Assembly: GCF_000473895.1 (NCBI RefSeq)
Contig: NZ_ASSJ01000036.1
Coordinates: 1-63,483 of the forward strand
Origin: Rubidibacter lacunae KORDI 51-2
Lineage (GTDB): Bacteria > Cyanobacteriota > Cyanobacteriia > Cyanobacteriales > Rubidibacteraceae
Direction of reading: 5' to 3'
Length of the DNA: 63,483 nucleotides
Notes under the pieces: generated by a model
What the model saw: only the letters and a program-made list of their open reading frames with translations
Told to the model about the DNA's origin: nothing
Databases searched by the model: none
Translations under genes and position numbers: made by a program
In this document: positions 52,621-62,532 of the stretch, piece after piece
Numbering within the stretch: the first letter of the stretch is position 1
Layout: each line of letters begins with the position of its first letter

Positions 52621-52747
52621 CGATCGTCGAGAGCTTTTGCTCGCGCTGCAGGTCCTCTGTCTCGATGTCTGGATCGCTTGTTACTCCCTCCGTTGGGAAC
52701 CGCGCTTGCGCGGGCGATCGTCGCTAATGCTCGGAATGCGCTAGCCT

Positions 52748-53347
52748 TCATGCAGCGGGCTGGGGCAGCAGATTGCAGACGGCGATCGCGGCATCCGGTC
52801 GCGCCAACGGTGCGGCGCTGGCGTCCGGGGCCAGGATCTGGCGATCGCCATACTGCCATCCCGAACTCGCTGCTGGATCGGGAATCGGGGTACGGTAGAT
52901 CTCCAACTGGCGGTCGGACAAATTAACGATCCAGTACTCGGGGATGCCGTGGCGGGCGTAGAGACTGCCTTTTTGAGCGCGATCGAACGCGAGTGTCGAC
53001 TCGGATACTTCAACTATGAGTGCAGCCGTTGCCGGGTGGTCGTTATAGTCGCTTGCTGCACCGGCAATTAAGGCCGCATCCGGTTCGGGCTCGGAGCGAT
53101 TGCCTAACGCAAGTGGCAGCTGCGACTGCACGTGATAATCACCACCGGCCAACTGCCTGAGGTATTCGACGATCTTGATAACGGCCAGCGCGTGAGGACG
53201 ACCCATCGGACTCATTTCGACGATCTCCCCAGCGATCAATTGCACGCGTTTGCCATCGAACAGCCCTGACTCGCCCATGGCGTAATATGCCGCTCGCGTC
53301 CATAGGAACGGTCGCGGGTCCGAAGCGGTCGCGGCAGTCTGGTGCAT
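52748..53347 (-). CDS. Uma2-family (PD-(D/E)XK-like) endonuclease
   Basis: A 199-residue member of the Uma2/DUF820 family so abundant in cyanobacteria: VQLIAGEIVEMSPMG at the N-terminus, AALIVEVSESTLAFDRAQK (predicted nuclease core) and YARHGIPEYWIVNLSDRQLEIYR. The fold is restriction-endonuclease-like; the biological role is unknown. The ATG at 53347 has no obvious Shine-Dalgarno. Confidence 0.9.
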   Translation of the reverse strand: MHQTAATASDPRPFLWTRAAYYAMGESGLFDGKRVQLIAGEIVEMSPMGRPHALAVIKIVEYLRQLAGGDYHVQSQLPLALGNRSEPEPDAALIAGAASDYNDHPATAALIVEVSESTLAFDRAQKGSLYARHGIPEYWIVNLSDRQLEIYRTPIPDPAASSGWQYGDRQILAPDASAAPLARPDAAIAVCNLLPQPAA

Positions 53348-53435
53348 GGTCCGTTCGGAAACCTCAACTCACCTTAAATATTAGAGGCTCCTAAAAATAC
53401 TAAAGGCTCCAAGCCCGTGTAGAGCGCACCGTTAC

Positions 53436-54551
53436 TTAACGCGTCAAGCTCCGCGGGTCAAGGGCATCCCGCAACCCGTCGCCGAGTAAATTGAATGCCA
53501 GCACGGTCAGGATAATTAGCAGCGCCGGCGGCCAGATCAGCCACGGCTGCAACACCACGATCGACGCATTGGTCGCCAGTGAAAGCATATTTCCCCACGA
53601 TGCATCCGGCTGCTGAATGCCCAACCCGATCAAACTCAACACCGACTCCGCCACGATAAAACTCGGCACCGCCAGCGTTGCCGACACGATCGTGTAGGTT
53701 GCCGTCTGCGGCAGGACGTGGCGCGCGATGATGTAAAACGGGTTCGCCCCCATGGCGCGGGCCGCCATAACAAACTCGCGCTCCTTGATCGACAGCACCT
53801 GATTGCGGATGACCCGGGCCAGCCCCGACCAGCTTACGAACGACGTAATCAACACGATCAGTAAGAAACGCTGCGCGCTCGACAATCCCGGGGGCAGCAC
53901 CGCCGCCAGCGAGACGAGCAAGTAGATACTCGGAATCGTCATCAACACTTCGGTCAAGCGCATGATGCCCGTATCCAACCAGCCGCCGAAATAGCCAGAA
54001 ATCCCACCGATCGCCAATCCTAACGGAAACGCGATCGCGATACCAACTAGCCCGATGCACAAGCTAATGCGCCCGCCGAAAGTTAGCCGGCTGAATTGAT
54101 CGCGTCCTTGCTCGTCCGTGCCCAGCAGATTGAACCGCGCCGGACCGACTGCACCGAATAAGTGCCGGTTGGCAGGGATACCGGGAAATAGCGTCATCGG
54201 TTCGAAGGTCGGCGGGAGCGGCAGGGTCAGCTCCAAAAAATGATATTGTTCGCCCTTGACAAACAACCTCAGCGGCGACGGTTGCGACCAGTCCACCGAG
54301 AATTCGCGCTCGCCCGTCTCGACATCCGTCGGCCCGAGCGTCGTCGGATACACGTGCGGTCCGAGCCAGCGCCCCCCCGGCGATCGCCAATAGACCTGCG
54401 TCGGCGGCAGCAGCGAGCCATTCGGCTGCACGCTAGTCGGACTGTAAGGCGCGACGAAGTCAGCCGCAAATGCTGCCAGGTAAAACACCAACAGCACCAG
54501 TGCCCCGAAGCGCGCTAGCGAGTTCTTACTCAGTTTGCGCCACCAATCCAT
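53436..54551 (-). CDS. ABC transporter permease, DppC/OppC type
   Basis: A 371-residue permease, with N-terminal TM helix (SLARFGALVLLVFYLAAFA), a long periplasmic insert (about 35-165, longer than in E. coli DppC), then five helices and the EAA loop (VMAARAMGANPFYIIARHVLPQ). GTDEQGRDQFSRL precedes TM2, a DppC-family hallmark. It is the logical partner of the DppB-type permease at 237-1262. ATG at 54551 is chosen over 54584 by family N-terminus (MDWWRKL). Confidence 0.9.
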   Translation of the reverse strand: MDWWRKLSKNSLARFGALVLLVFYLAAFAADFVAPYSPTSVQPNGSLLPPTQVYWRSPGGRWLGPHVYPTTLGPTDVETGEREFSVDWSQPSPLRLFVKGEQYHFLELTLPLPPTFEPMTLFPGIPANRHLFGAVGPARFNLLGTDEQGRDQFSRLTFGGRISLCIGLVGIAIAFPLGLAIGGISGYFGGWLDTGIMRLTEVLMTIPSIYLLVSLAAVLPPGLSSAQRFLLIVLITSFVSWSGLARVIRNQVLSIKEREFVMAARAMGANPFYIIARHVLPQTATYTIVSATLAVPSFIVAESVLSLIGLGIQQPDASWGNMLSLATNASIVVLQPWLIWPPALLIILTVLAFNLLGDGLRDALDPRSLTR

Positions 54552-54682
54552 CGCCTTGTGGTTGCTCCCGTGTATCCAATACAACTCGACAGATGGGCGA
54601 TTGCCGGACGGCTGCGACGCGCGCCGACATTGCTTGCCAGTTTAGCCGCGATCGCCAACCCGAGACTTGCCAGGCACTCGCT

Positions 54683-55636
54683 TCAGCGCTTAACTAACGC
54701 GCTGGTTGTCACGACATCTCGCAAGTGTCGCAAAACCCGCAGTACGTCGTAAAGCTTATTGCAGCTGGGCAATAGCAAGAACGCATTCGATACGTCGTAG
54801 TAAGGTTTTGCCTCGCGTTGGACCAGCTTGACGAATACGAACTCGTCACCATTCGTGAGGGTGCAGTATGTCGGCTGCTCCGGCTGCAACTTGCCCGCCA
54901 CAAACGAAAGCAACGGCTGCAGTGCAGCCACCACAGACACTTCAGCTTGGAGTGACTCGAGTTCGAAAATCCACAAGCGATCGTGGACGCTCAGGATCTC
55001 CAACACGCCAGCCTGGGCTTGCTTGCCGTTCTCCAAGCTTACGTCCAGCGCCGTCACCGGCTGCAACCGAAACGGCGGATCGAGCAGCCCGGCCATCTCC
55101 AGCAATGCCGACACCACGACAACATTGACCGTTCCATCCGAGAGCGGTCCCGACTCGCGATGGTGTAAATACCTCTGCCGCACGCGATCGAGTGCCAGGC
55201 GATCGCTTTCAGCAATCTCCGGTAGCCCTTCGCACCATTCCGTGAAAAACTTGGCGTCTCGTGCCTGCTCCACTGGCGGTTGCGGTAGTTGGGGTGCAAA
55301 GCTCACTTTGCTCCGCAGCCAACTTACCACTAGCGTCGGGACGTTGTTTTTGAACCACCAGAATCCAACCCGTCGTGCCACAGGCTTTAACGAGCCGGCC
55401 GTCGATTTGAGCATGCGATTGAGCCTGCCGGGACGAAATTTACTGTTAATAAAATTGACGGCACCAACTTCGATCAAGCAATCGAGCATCAGCTTGACAG
55501 CCACTTCCTCGCGTTCGGCCAGGCCGCGCAACAGTAATTCCACGTCTTGCATTTGCGCGTCCTCGCGCAGAGCTTCCTTCCGGCGTTCTTCTATGATTTG
55601 CTGTGCTTTTGCTGCTTTGCGCCCCGGTACGAGCAC
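54683..55636 (-). CDS. Conserved cyanobacterial protein, restriction-endonuclease-like fold possible
   Basis: A 317-residue soluble protein I do not recognise by name. N-terminal third: coiled-coil-like charged helices (AKAQQIIEERRKEALRED). The C-terminal two thirds has alternating beta/alpha stretches, ending CTLTNGDEFVFVKLV and VLRVLRHLRDVV, with LLDPPFRL...VLEILSVHDRLWIFELES resembling the D...ExK spacing of PD-(D/E)XK nucleases. This is only inference. A GTG at 55636 with AGGAG 7 bases upstream is a better start than the ATG at 55666. Confidence 0.6.
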   Translation of the reverse strand: MLVPGRKAAKAQQIIEERRKEALREDAQMQDVELLLRGLAEREEVAVKLMLDCLIEVGAVNFINSKFRPGRLNRMLKSTAGSLKPVARRVGFWWFKNNVPTLVVSWLRSKVSFAPQLPQPPVEQARDAKFFTEWCEGLPEIAESDRLALDRVRQRYLHHRESGPLSDGTVNVVVVSALLEMAGLLDPPFRLQPVTALDVSLENGKQAQAGVLEILSVHDRLWIFELESLQAEVSVVAALQPLLSFVAGKLQPEQPTYCTLTNGDEFVFVKLVQREAKPYYDVSNAFLLLPSCNKLYDVLRVLRHLRDVVTTSALVKR

Positions 55637-55666
55637 GGTCGCTCTCCTCACACTTGACACGAACAT

Positions 55667-55954
55667 TCCCTAAATCATAGGGCGTGCTTGCAGTCCCGAA
55701 CACGCCAACTCAATCCCATTCGGTGCGATGGTGCTGCTATGACGCTGCAACCGCCTGCAAACGGCGATCGCGACACGACAGCAGGAGTCCGAAACGGCGC
55801 GATCTCGAAAGCACGTTTATTGCCGCACATCCAACCCGACGGTCAGAATGTTTGCCTTAGCTGCGTCGCTAGAGCGATGGGTCAGGAGTGAGTCGCTTGT
55901 TAGACTCAAAAATTAACGCTTTTTATGGTCTGCATTTAACTGCAACTGCACGCT
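55667..55954. other. Divergent intergenic region
   Basis: About 290 bp between the divergent unknown gene and the hybrid histidine kinase. Holds GATCGCGACACGA-type host motifs and an A+T-rich stretch near 55905-55935 that may contain the kinase promoter. No gene seen. Confidence 0.35.
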
Positions 55955-58126
55955 ATGTCCGCCGAGCTCTCCGACAGCGATCGCGACCGACAACACCTCG
56001 AACGTCAAGCTTTCGTGCTGTCACAGCTCGACTGCGGACTTGCGCTTTTCGATAGCAACCTCAGGCTCGTTTGGTGCAATCGCCCGTTTCAAAGTTTGAG
56101 TCGCCTCGACGATTGCCAGACCAAGGCAGAACTAACTGCTGACGATGTCGCGCGAGCCATTGCAGGTCCCGCCCAACGTGCCGAACTACTTAAGTCTTTG
56201 CGGACGCAGGGCGCGGTTGCTTTCCAGCACCCCGACGGCACGCTTCTCTCCGGCGATGTACGGTTGGCTCCCGAAGACGGTTGTTTGCTGACTCTGCGCG
56301 CCACCGATCCGGTCGTCGCGCAAGTTCGCCTCGATGCTGAGTCCCGGCGCCAAGGCTTCTTGCTCGGACTGACCGAGCGGTTGCAGCCTGCCACCGAACT
56401 CCCCGATATCGGTCGATTTGCGCTGAGCTATCTGATTGAAACCACCGGGGCGGCGTTTGGTGACGTGAAAGTCATCAGTGGCACTGGAAACGGACGGAAG
56501 GCAGGAATGCTCCTAAATGAGGTTTCCTCGGATTTCATCGCTCACTACGGCGATGCAATTCCCGAGATGGAAGCCCTGATGCAGGATGGCATCCCCTACG
56601 GACGCGGTTTGCTCTGGCAGGTAATTGAATCCGGCGAACCATTGTATGTCGATGACTACCCGAACCATCCCCAGGCCATGCCGCAATTTTGCCATCCCGG
56701 CGTCGGGCAACTCGGTCTCTTCCCTATTCCCGGTGCCGATGGCACCATCATCGGCGTGTTGACCCTGGAAATGCGACGCGAGCGTCACCTGCAAGACTAC
56801 ATCCAGGCTGACATGCTCCGGGCCGCCTGCCGGATTTTAGGCGTGGCGATCGAGCGGGCGCGATCGCAGGCTAGCTTATTGCGCGCGAACCGCAATCTCG
56901 AACGGGCCTCGCAACTCAAGTCCGAGTTTTTGGCATCCATGTCCCACGAACTGCGGACGCCCCTCAATAGCATTCTTGGTTTTTCCGAGCTGCTGCTGCG
57001 CCAAAACCGTTCCCCTCTCAGCGAGCGCCAAACGCTCCACGTCCAGGCGATCCAGCGCAGCGGCAAACACTTGCTGCAGCTAATTAACGACATCCTCGAC
57101 CTATCAAAAATTGAAGCCGGCAAAACCGACCTCGACCTGCAGACCGTATCGATTCAGTCTTTGTGCGCGCAGTGCTTGCAAACGATTCAGCCGCGCGCGG
57201 ACAAAAAACGCCATCGCCTCGCTCTCGAACTCGACTACCACCTCCACGAAGCCGTCCTCGACGAGCGCCGCGTCCGCCAGATTTTGATCAACTTACTTTC
57301 AAATGCCGTCAAGTTTACGCCCGAGGGCGGCCGGATCCGGCTTGTCAGCCGACTGGCCTACGGCAGCGAGCTACTTAAAGGCGATCGCATCGATCGCAGC
57401 ACGATTAATGCCAGCACCCCTTACCTATGCTTGGAGGTAATCGATACCGGCATCGGCATTCCCATCGAAAAACAGCACCTGTTGTTCCAACCGTTTCAGC
57501 AGATCGATCCATCGCTCGCACGACAACATGAAGGGACTGGTTTGGGGCTAGCACTGACCAAACGCCTGGCCGAGCTACATGGCGGCACGGTGTCGTTTAC
57601 ATCCGAGGTCGGCAGCGGTACGACCATGCGAGCGTGGTTGCCTTTAACCGAATTGCGCCGCACGCCAGCCGAGTCTGTCACGGCTAGTGAACCGAGTCCC
57701 GCTGTCTCCGAACCAAGCGACCGCGCGCGATCGCCCGACTGCCCCCGCGTGCTCGTTGTTGAAGACCAACCCTTCAACCAAGCACTACTGGCTGAAGTGC
57801 TCGAACTCGAAGGCTGCGCGGTCGATCTCATCAGCAATGGTTCTACGATGCTCGAGCTGGTGCAGTCCAAAATCGACTGTCCCGAAGCCCTCCCCGATTT
57901 GATTTTGTTAGACATCCAACTGCCCGGCACGGACGGGTTCGCGCTGCTTGAGGCCATCGAGCAGTGCGAGTACTGGTGCGATATTCCCATCATTGCGGTG
58001 ACAGCTATGGCTATGCCCGGCGATCGCGAGCGCTGTTTAGCAGCTGGAGCTGACGACTACTTGAGCAAACCCTTGGATCTCACCGAGGTTTCGCAAAAAG
58101 TGCGAGAGGCCCTCGAACGCGACTGA
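55955..58126 (+). CDS. Hybrid sensor histidine kinase
   Basis: A 723-residue cytoplasmic protein without a signal or membrane segment. Order: PAS-like domain (about 15-120; LDCGLALFDSNLRLVWCN), GAF domain (about 140-300), HisKA dimerisation domain with H331 (MSHELRTPLNS), HATPase domain (N-box LINLLSNAVKFTPEGG, G1 DTGIGI, G2 GTGLGLALTKRL), then a C-terminal receiver domain (VLVVEDQPFNQALL, phospho-acceptor D653 in LLDIQLPGTDG). It would pass phosphate to a downstream phosphotransfer protein not encoded nearby. The input signal is unknown. Confidence 0.93.
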   Translation: MSAELSDSDRDRQHLERQAFVLSQLDCGLALFDSNLRLVWCNRPFQSLSRLDDCQTKAELTADDVARAIAGPAQRAELLKSLRTQGAVAFQHPDGTLLSGDVRLAPEDGCLLTLRATDPVVAQVRLDAESRRQGFLLGLTERLQPATELPDIGRFALSYLIETTGAAFGDVKVISGTGNGRKAGMLLNEVSSDFIAHYGDAIPEMEALMQDGIPYGRGLLWQVIESGEPLYVDDYPNHPQAMPQFCHPGVGQLGLFPIPGADGTIIGVLTLEMRRERHLQDYIQADMLRAACRILGVAIERARSQASLLRANRNLERASQLKSEFLASMSHELRTPLNSILGFSELLLRQNRSPLSERQTLHVQAIQRSGKHLLQLINDILDLSKIEAGKTDLDLQTVSIQSLCAQCLQTIQPRADKKRHRLALELDYHLHEAVLDERRVRQILINLLSNAVKFTPEGGRIRLVSRLAYGSELLKGDRIDRSTINASTPYLCLEVIDTGIGIPIEKQHLLFQPFQQIDPSLARQHEGTGLGLALTKRLAELHGGTVSFTSEVGSGTTMRAWLPLTELRRTPAESVTASEPSPAVSEPSDRARSPDCPRVLVVEDQPFNQALLAEVLELEGCAVDLISNGSTMLELVQSKIDCPEALPDLILLDIQLPGTDGFALLEAIEQCEYWCDIPIIAVTAMAMPGDRERCLAAGADDYLSKPLDLTEVSQKVREALERD

Positions 58127-58318
58127 GTCACTCGCGCACTGGCTAGTACTCTTGATTAAACTGGTAAGCAAGCTGCCGGGTACGCTGCTCCGAGCGCGTG
58201 CTTTAAAACAGGTTGTCGAAACAGATTTCCGCACATTGCTGCAGCAATTGCGTCGCCATTCGGACGGCGCGAGCGCAAAGTAAAATCGAGCACAATTCAA
58301 ACGAGCTAAGAGACGACT

Positions 58319-58609
58319 ATGCGTACACCCACACTATTTGTCTTAGTGGTTCTGGCGATTGCCTTTGTCGGTTTTGGCGATCGCTTTTTACCGGGTGCAG
58401 CAGGTAATGCTAGTGCCCAAACGCGCGCGAAGTTAAATAGCATTCTGTCCGGGATCTTTCCCGATGGCAAAGTTGACGATCCGCACGAGCGCACGGAAAA
58501 GGCCGTCAAGAAATTTGAGCACGGTGTCAAGACCGAACCCGGCTCGCAGACTGTTAAAGACCCGGCGGCAACACTCGGCATCGAATACAAGGACGACAAG
58601 TCGAAGTAA
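58319..58609 (+). CDS. Small exported protein, unknown
   Basis: A 96-residue protein with a signal sequence (MRTPTLFVLVVLAIAFVGFG; likely cleaved near ASA/QT at about residue 34). The mature part is short, charged and hydrophilic (KAVKKFEHGVKTEPGSQTVKD). No cysteines for disulfides. I do not recognise the family. A good A+T-rich leader stands before the ATG but no clear -10/-35. Confidence 0.5.
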   Translation: MRTPTLFVLVVLAIAFVGFGDRFLPGAAGNASAQTRAKLNSILSGIFPDGKVDDPHERTEKAVKKFEHGVKTEPGSQTVKDPAATLGIEYKDDKSK

Positions 58610-58954
58610 CGCTCTGCCTACTACAAGCTCCTAGTTGCAAACGGTTCCAGACGTCACTGTTAGGTCACGTCCGTCGTCCGGCAAAGCGGATTCGATCCTT
58701 TAAGTTTCCTCGTGCAATTAGTCTCTAGTTTGCCGTGCGGATTGAAGGTTCGAACCGAGGCACGCTAGTTGCGATGGCGTTCGAGTAAGCTGCGGGGAAT
58801 TAACTGCCTGCACGAACTATTGCGTCAAGGAGGCGAGGATCGCCTTACGATGCACTCGCCAGCCGCTTACATCGGCTTCTACGGTCAACGATAGGAAGCC
58901 GGTTAACTTGCTGGCGCGCAGTTGACGCGCGCTCGGTGCTTTTTCGGCCAGCGA
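58610..58954. other. Convergent intergenic region
   Basis: About 345 bp between the small exported protein and ilvC (convergent). No gene, tRNA or clear terminator hairpin recognised. Confidence 0.35.
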
Positions 58955-59950
58955 TTAGCGCTTTTTCAGCCAGCTGAACATGGCACGCAGGTCCTTGCCG
59001 ACTTCTTCAACGGGATGTTCGGCTTCGCGGCGGCGCGTGGAGGAAAGCACGGGCTTACCCGCTTGGTTTTCGAGGACGAACTCGCGGGCAAACTCGCCAG
59101 CTTGGATCTCCTGCAGGATTTTGCGCATCTCCGCGCGTGTCTCGTCGGTCACAATGCGAGGACCGCGCGTGTAGTCGCCGTATTCGGCAGTATTTGAAAT
59201 GCTATCGCGCATCTTAGCCAGCCCACCTTCAACCACGAGATCGACAATCAACTTCACTTCGTGCAGGCACTCGAAGTAAGCGAGTTCCGGTTGGTAACCC
59301 GCGTTTACTAATGTTTCAAAGCCGGCTTTGATCAGCGCACTCAAGCCACCGCAAAGAACTGCTTGCTCGCCGAACAAGTCGGTTTCAGTTTCCTCACGAA
59401 AAGTGGTTTGCAAGATCCCCGCGCGCGTTCCGCCAATGCCTTTGGCATAAGCCATAGCGCGATCGCGAGCTTGTCCGGATGCATCCTGGTAAATGGCAAA
59501 TAAGCAAGGCACGCCTTCGCCTTGTTCGTAGGTGCGACGCACGAGGTGTCCGGGACCTTTGGGCGCAACCATCAAAACATCCACGTCTGGCGGCGGTACC
59601 ACTTGCCCGAAATGAATGTTGAAGCCGTGAGCGAAGAAGAGGACCTTGCCGGCTTTTAGGTGTGGTGCGATCTCTTCGGTGTATACGCGCTTTTGGGACT
59701 CATCTGGCAGCAGGATCGCGATCCAGTCGGCCGCTTGGGCGGCGTCAGCAACAGACTTAACTTGCAGGCCGGCGGCTTCGGCCTTAGCAATTGAGCGGCT
59801 ACCCGGATAGAGCCCGACGATGACGTTGACGCCGCTGTCGTGGAGATTGAGGGCGTGAGCGTGTCCTTGCGAGCCGAAACCGATAATCGCGACGGTTTTA
59901 CCGGCTAGCAAGTCTAGATTTGCATCTTCGTCGTAGTACATCCGAGCCAT
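58955..59950 (-). CDS. ilvC: Ketol-acid reductoisomerase
   Basis: A 331-residue class I enzyme of branched-chain amino-acid synthesis, converting 2-acetolactate (or acetohydroxybutyrate) to dihydroxy acids with NADPH. N-terminal Rossmann domain: [17 protein letters not shown]. Catalytic residues in [11 protein letters not shown] and [10 protein letters not shown], with C-terminal knotted domain ([12 protein letters not shown]). GGGAGA precedes the ATG at 59950 by about 8 bases. Monocistronic by position. Confidence 0.96.
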   Translation of the reverse strand: MARMYYDEDANLDLLAGKTVAIIGFGSQGHAHALNLHDSGVNVIVGLYPGSRSIAKAEAAGLQVKSVADAAQAADWIAILLPDESQKRVYTEEIAPHLKAGKVLFFAHGFNIHFGQVVPPPDVDVLMVAPKGPGHLVRRTYEQGEGVPCLFAIYQDASGQARDRAMAYAKGIGGTRAGILQTTFREETETDLFGEQAVLCGGLSALIKAGFETLVNAGYQPELAYFECLHEVKLIVDLVVEGGLAKMRDSISNTAEYGDYTRGPRIVTDETRAEMRKILQEIQAGEFAREFVLENQAGKPVLSSTRRREAEHPVEEVGKDLRAMFSWLKKR

Positions 59951-60111
59951 GATTGCTTCTCCCTGGGCGCAGCTAATGTTAAGGTCCGGCGGATTCCAAT
60001 TCGGTCAGTTCCGGCGGTGAATTCAAGTTCAACATGTTAGCGCAAAACTACCAGTATCGGAGGCTAGAACCCTCGCGATCGCGTCACAAACTCGCTGCAA
60101 TCCGACAGGGC

Positions 60112-60654
60112 TCACGGCGGTGGTAACGGCATTCCCAATGCACTGAGGTCGAGAACGTAACCGCCCGTCACGAGCTGAACGGTATCGGCGCTCGCGGCTA
60201 AGCGCCGCACGAGTTGCCCGAGTCGATCGCGGAATTGCCGTCCAAGCGGGTAGGCCGGCACGACCCCCCAACCGGTTTCTTCAGCAACAAAAATAACGGC
60301 GGCTGCAGTGGACTCCAGGCTGTCGATCAAGGACGCGATCGCGGCTTCCCAAACAGCAGCATCGTTTTCCAGTCCGTTTGCCACCCAAGTGCCGAGAGAA
60401 TCGACCAATAAGCAATCGGTAGCATCAGCAGCTTGCAGTACGGCCGGCAGGGCAACGGGCACTTCCAGCGTGCGCCAGTGAGACGGCCGACGGGCAGCGT
60501 GGCGGGCGATCTTGAGCTGCCACTCGGCATCATCGGGGTTGGTGCGGGCGGTGGCAACATAGGTAACAGCACGTTGGCTGGCGGCAGCAAGGTGTTCGGC
60601 CCACTCGCTCTTGCCCGAACTCGCCGGACCGGTGATGAGAGTAATGCGTTGCAC
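60112..60654 (-). CDS. cobU: Adenosylcobinamide kinase/guanylyltransferase
   Basis: A 180-residue P-loop enzyme of cobalamin nucleotide-loop assembly (phosphorylates and guanylylates adenosylcobinamide). GPASSGKSEWAEHLA is the P-loop; residues TYVATARTNPDDAEWQLKI and RRPSHWRTLEVP follow with the family's conserved H and R; LLVDSLGTWVANGL is the Walker B-like block; FVAEETGWGVVPAYPLGRQFRD is near-invariant. The GTG at 60654 gives the usual length; the frame upstream starts at a TTG at 60720. Confidence 0.92.
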   Translation of the reverse strand: MQRITLITGPASSGKSEWAEHLAAASQRAVTYVATARTNPDDAEWQLKIARHAARRPSHWRTLEVPVALPAVLQAADATDCLLVDSLGTWVANGLENDAAVWEAAIASLIDSLESTAAAVIFVAEETGWGVVPAYPLGRQFRDRLGQLVRRLAASADTVQLVTGGYVLDLSALGMPLPPP

Positions 60655-60805
60655 GGCGTGGCGCGATCGCGCGATCGCGGGTATCGGGAACGTTTCCAAT
60701 CGGCTGCACGGCTGGCTCAAGTTCTACGCAAACTGCAATGACGCGATCCTATAGCGGTACGCACGGGGATCGATCGCACGGTACGGTCGAGTCAGTAAGG
60801 CGAAA

Positions 60806-62215
60806 CTACTCGTTCATGTTGCGATAGGTGGCAACGGCAGAGGGCGAAATGCGATTGAGATAGCGAAAAATCCAGTATTTCAAAATCGTGTCGAGGATCA
60901 CCGGGAACGTTGCGATGAACAAGAAGTTAAACTCGCGACTGTCAGCGACGCCAAAGTGGCGAGAGACACTTTCGAGGATGATTTCCCACCCGTGCGGCGA
61001 GTGGAATCCGACGAACATGTCGGTAAAGAGAATGATCAAAAAGGCTTTAGCCGAGTCACTCAATCCGTAAATAATGCTATCGATGAACGTTTTGACGACC
61101 GCAATATCTTCGCGGCGAACGTATGCCACAAGTGCGAATGCAACTAAGGCTCCGAAATCGGCAAAAATGTTAGCGATCGCCTCGGCACCGCGTTTGCTGT
61201 AGCGATCGGCAATCTCTCCGGCTTCCTTGCGGAGGAATGCGTCGCGCTCGGCGGCCGAGAAATTCGAAATACCGATCAGCTCGCGGAACTCCAGTCGCTC
61301 TCTGAAGTGCTGCAACTCCACGAATGCTTCTTCTTCAATATCGCGGTTGAGGAAGACCGTTTGTATGTCTGGTGGGTCCCAGCGATCGTTGACAACGTAG
61401 GTAATGGGAATTTTAAGCAGCTGGTGGGCGAGGAGCGGAATGATGATTAAGAGTAGCAAGAAGCGAATGGAGACCGATGCGTTGGTCCGCGAGGTGCGGT
61501 AACTTTCGACAACTTCTTCCTCGATATTCGGATTGTCGTCGAGTTCGCGTCGGACGCGATTGAGCGTTCGCAACAACGATCGGGGCAGCACGCCAGTTTT
61601 TTCGGTGGCCATGCGCTCTGACTTGTTCGGCTTGCCATTGCGGGCATTGCCGGGGCGACTGCCAATGCGGTCATCACCGGCATACTCGGCGCTGGAAGCC
61701 CGAGGCTTGTTGCGTTGAGCTTCACGCTGCCGAGGGGCGTCCGGGCGGAGAGTAGCGATGGGTTGCGGTTGACTGCCAGGCTTTACTGGAATGAGAGCAA
61801 CTGATGATTGCTCGGGTTCGGTTTGCAGCGCGGGTGGTGGCTCGTACCGAGCAATAATTTCGTCGATAAAATTCAGTTTCTCGGCAATAACCGCATCGCG
61901 CTCCTCATCGGCGAGATCATACGCTCCGCGGCGATCGCGCTGGGCGGTGTTGAAGGGCATCACCGAACGGCTCGCGCGGAATTCGGTCAAACGCATTCTC
62001 GCCGTTTTAAGGGTGTCCCGAACCTCAGCCTGAAAATACGCCACGGCCCGCCCGCTGAATCCGGTGGCATTGCTTTCGTCAACGGGTTTGCCGCCAAAAT
62101 GCTTGTCTTCAATTGCCTTAATCGTGAGGGCGGCATCGTAGGCGCGATCTAGCGCGCGCTCGGGCGTGTCGTAATACCACCGTCGAGCCGTACGTATTAG
62201 CGTCCGAAAGTTCAT
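60806..62215 (-). CDS. pcxA: Proton extrusion protein PcxA (CemA-like)
   Basis: A 469-residue protein of the PcxA/CemA (CotA) family, involved in light-induced proton extrusion and CO2/ion homeostasis in cyanobacteria and plastids. The N-terminal half is soluble with a typical FSGRAVAYFQAEVRDTLKTAR segment; the C-terminal half has about four membrane helices (VSIRFLLLLIIIPLLAHQL, LVAFALVAYVRR, IIYGLSDSAKAFLIILFTD, FLFIATFPVILDTILKYWIF). The ending RNMNE is unusual only in being short. Length and topology match the family. ATG at 62215. Confidence 0.92.
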   Translation of the reverse strand: MNFRTLIRTARRWYYDTPERALDRAYDAALTIKAIEDKHFGGKPVDESNATGFSGRAVAYFQAEVRDTLKTARMRLTEFRASRSVMPFNTAQRDRRGAYDLADEERDAVIAEKLNFIDEIIARYEPPPALQTEPEQSSVALIPVKPGSQPQPIATLRPDAPRQREAQRNKPRASSAEYAGDDRIGSRPGNARNGKPNKSERMATEKTGVLPRSLLRTLNRVRRELDDNPNIEEEVVESYRTSRTNASVSIRFLLLLIIIPLLAHQLLKIPITYVVNDRWDPPDIQTVFLNRDIEEEAFVELQHFRERLEFRELIGISNFSAAERDAFLRKEAGEIADRYSKRGAEAIANIFADFGALVAFALVAYVRREDIAVVKTFIDSIIYGLSDSAKAFLIILFTDMFVGFHSPHGWEIILESVSRHFGVADSREFNFLFIATFPVILDTILKYWIFRYLNRISPSAVATYRNMNE

Positions 62216-62532
62216 TCCTCCCGCAAGCCTCTATCTGGCGCACTAGCTCAGTTCTTGCTCCCAATCCTCGATCCGAAACCTCGGTCGCGATCGTCCGGTT
62301 GACGCGATCGCCTGACTGCTATGCGGATAACGGTAGCGAGCACCACGCGATCCTGCAGATTGGCTCTCACATCTTATCGGAAAACACCAGCGACGCTTTT
62401 TTACCTGCGGCTTTACCCGTTGGATTGCTCTGACAGGGGGTTCGCTCTGGCTGCCAATAGGCCAGACGCTCGTTCGCCTCGCACGATATAACTGCTGCCG
62501 AGACAGCACCACTCGCGCGGTTCAGACACGGG
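62216..62532. other. Intergenic between two minus-strand genes
   Basis: About 315 bp without a recognised gene. Contains the pcxA leader. No RNA gene seen. Confidence 0.35.
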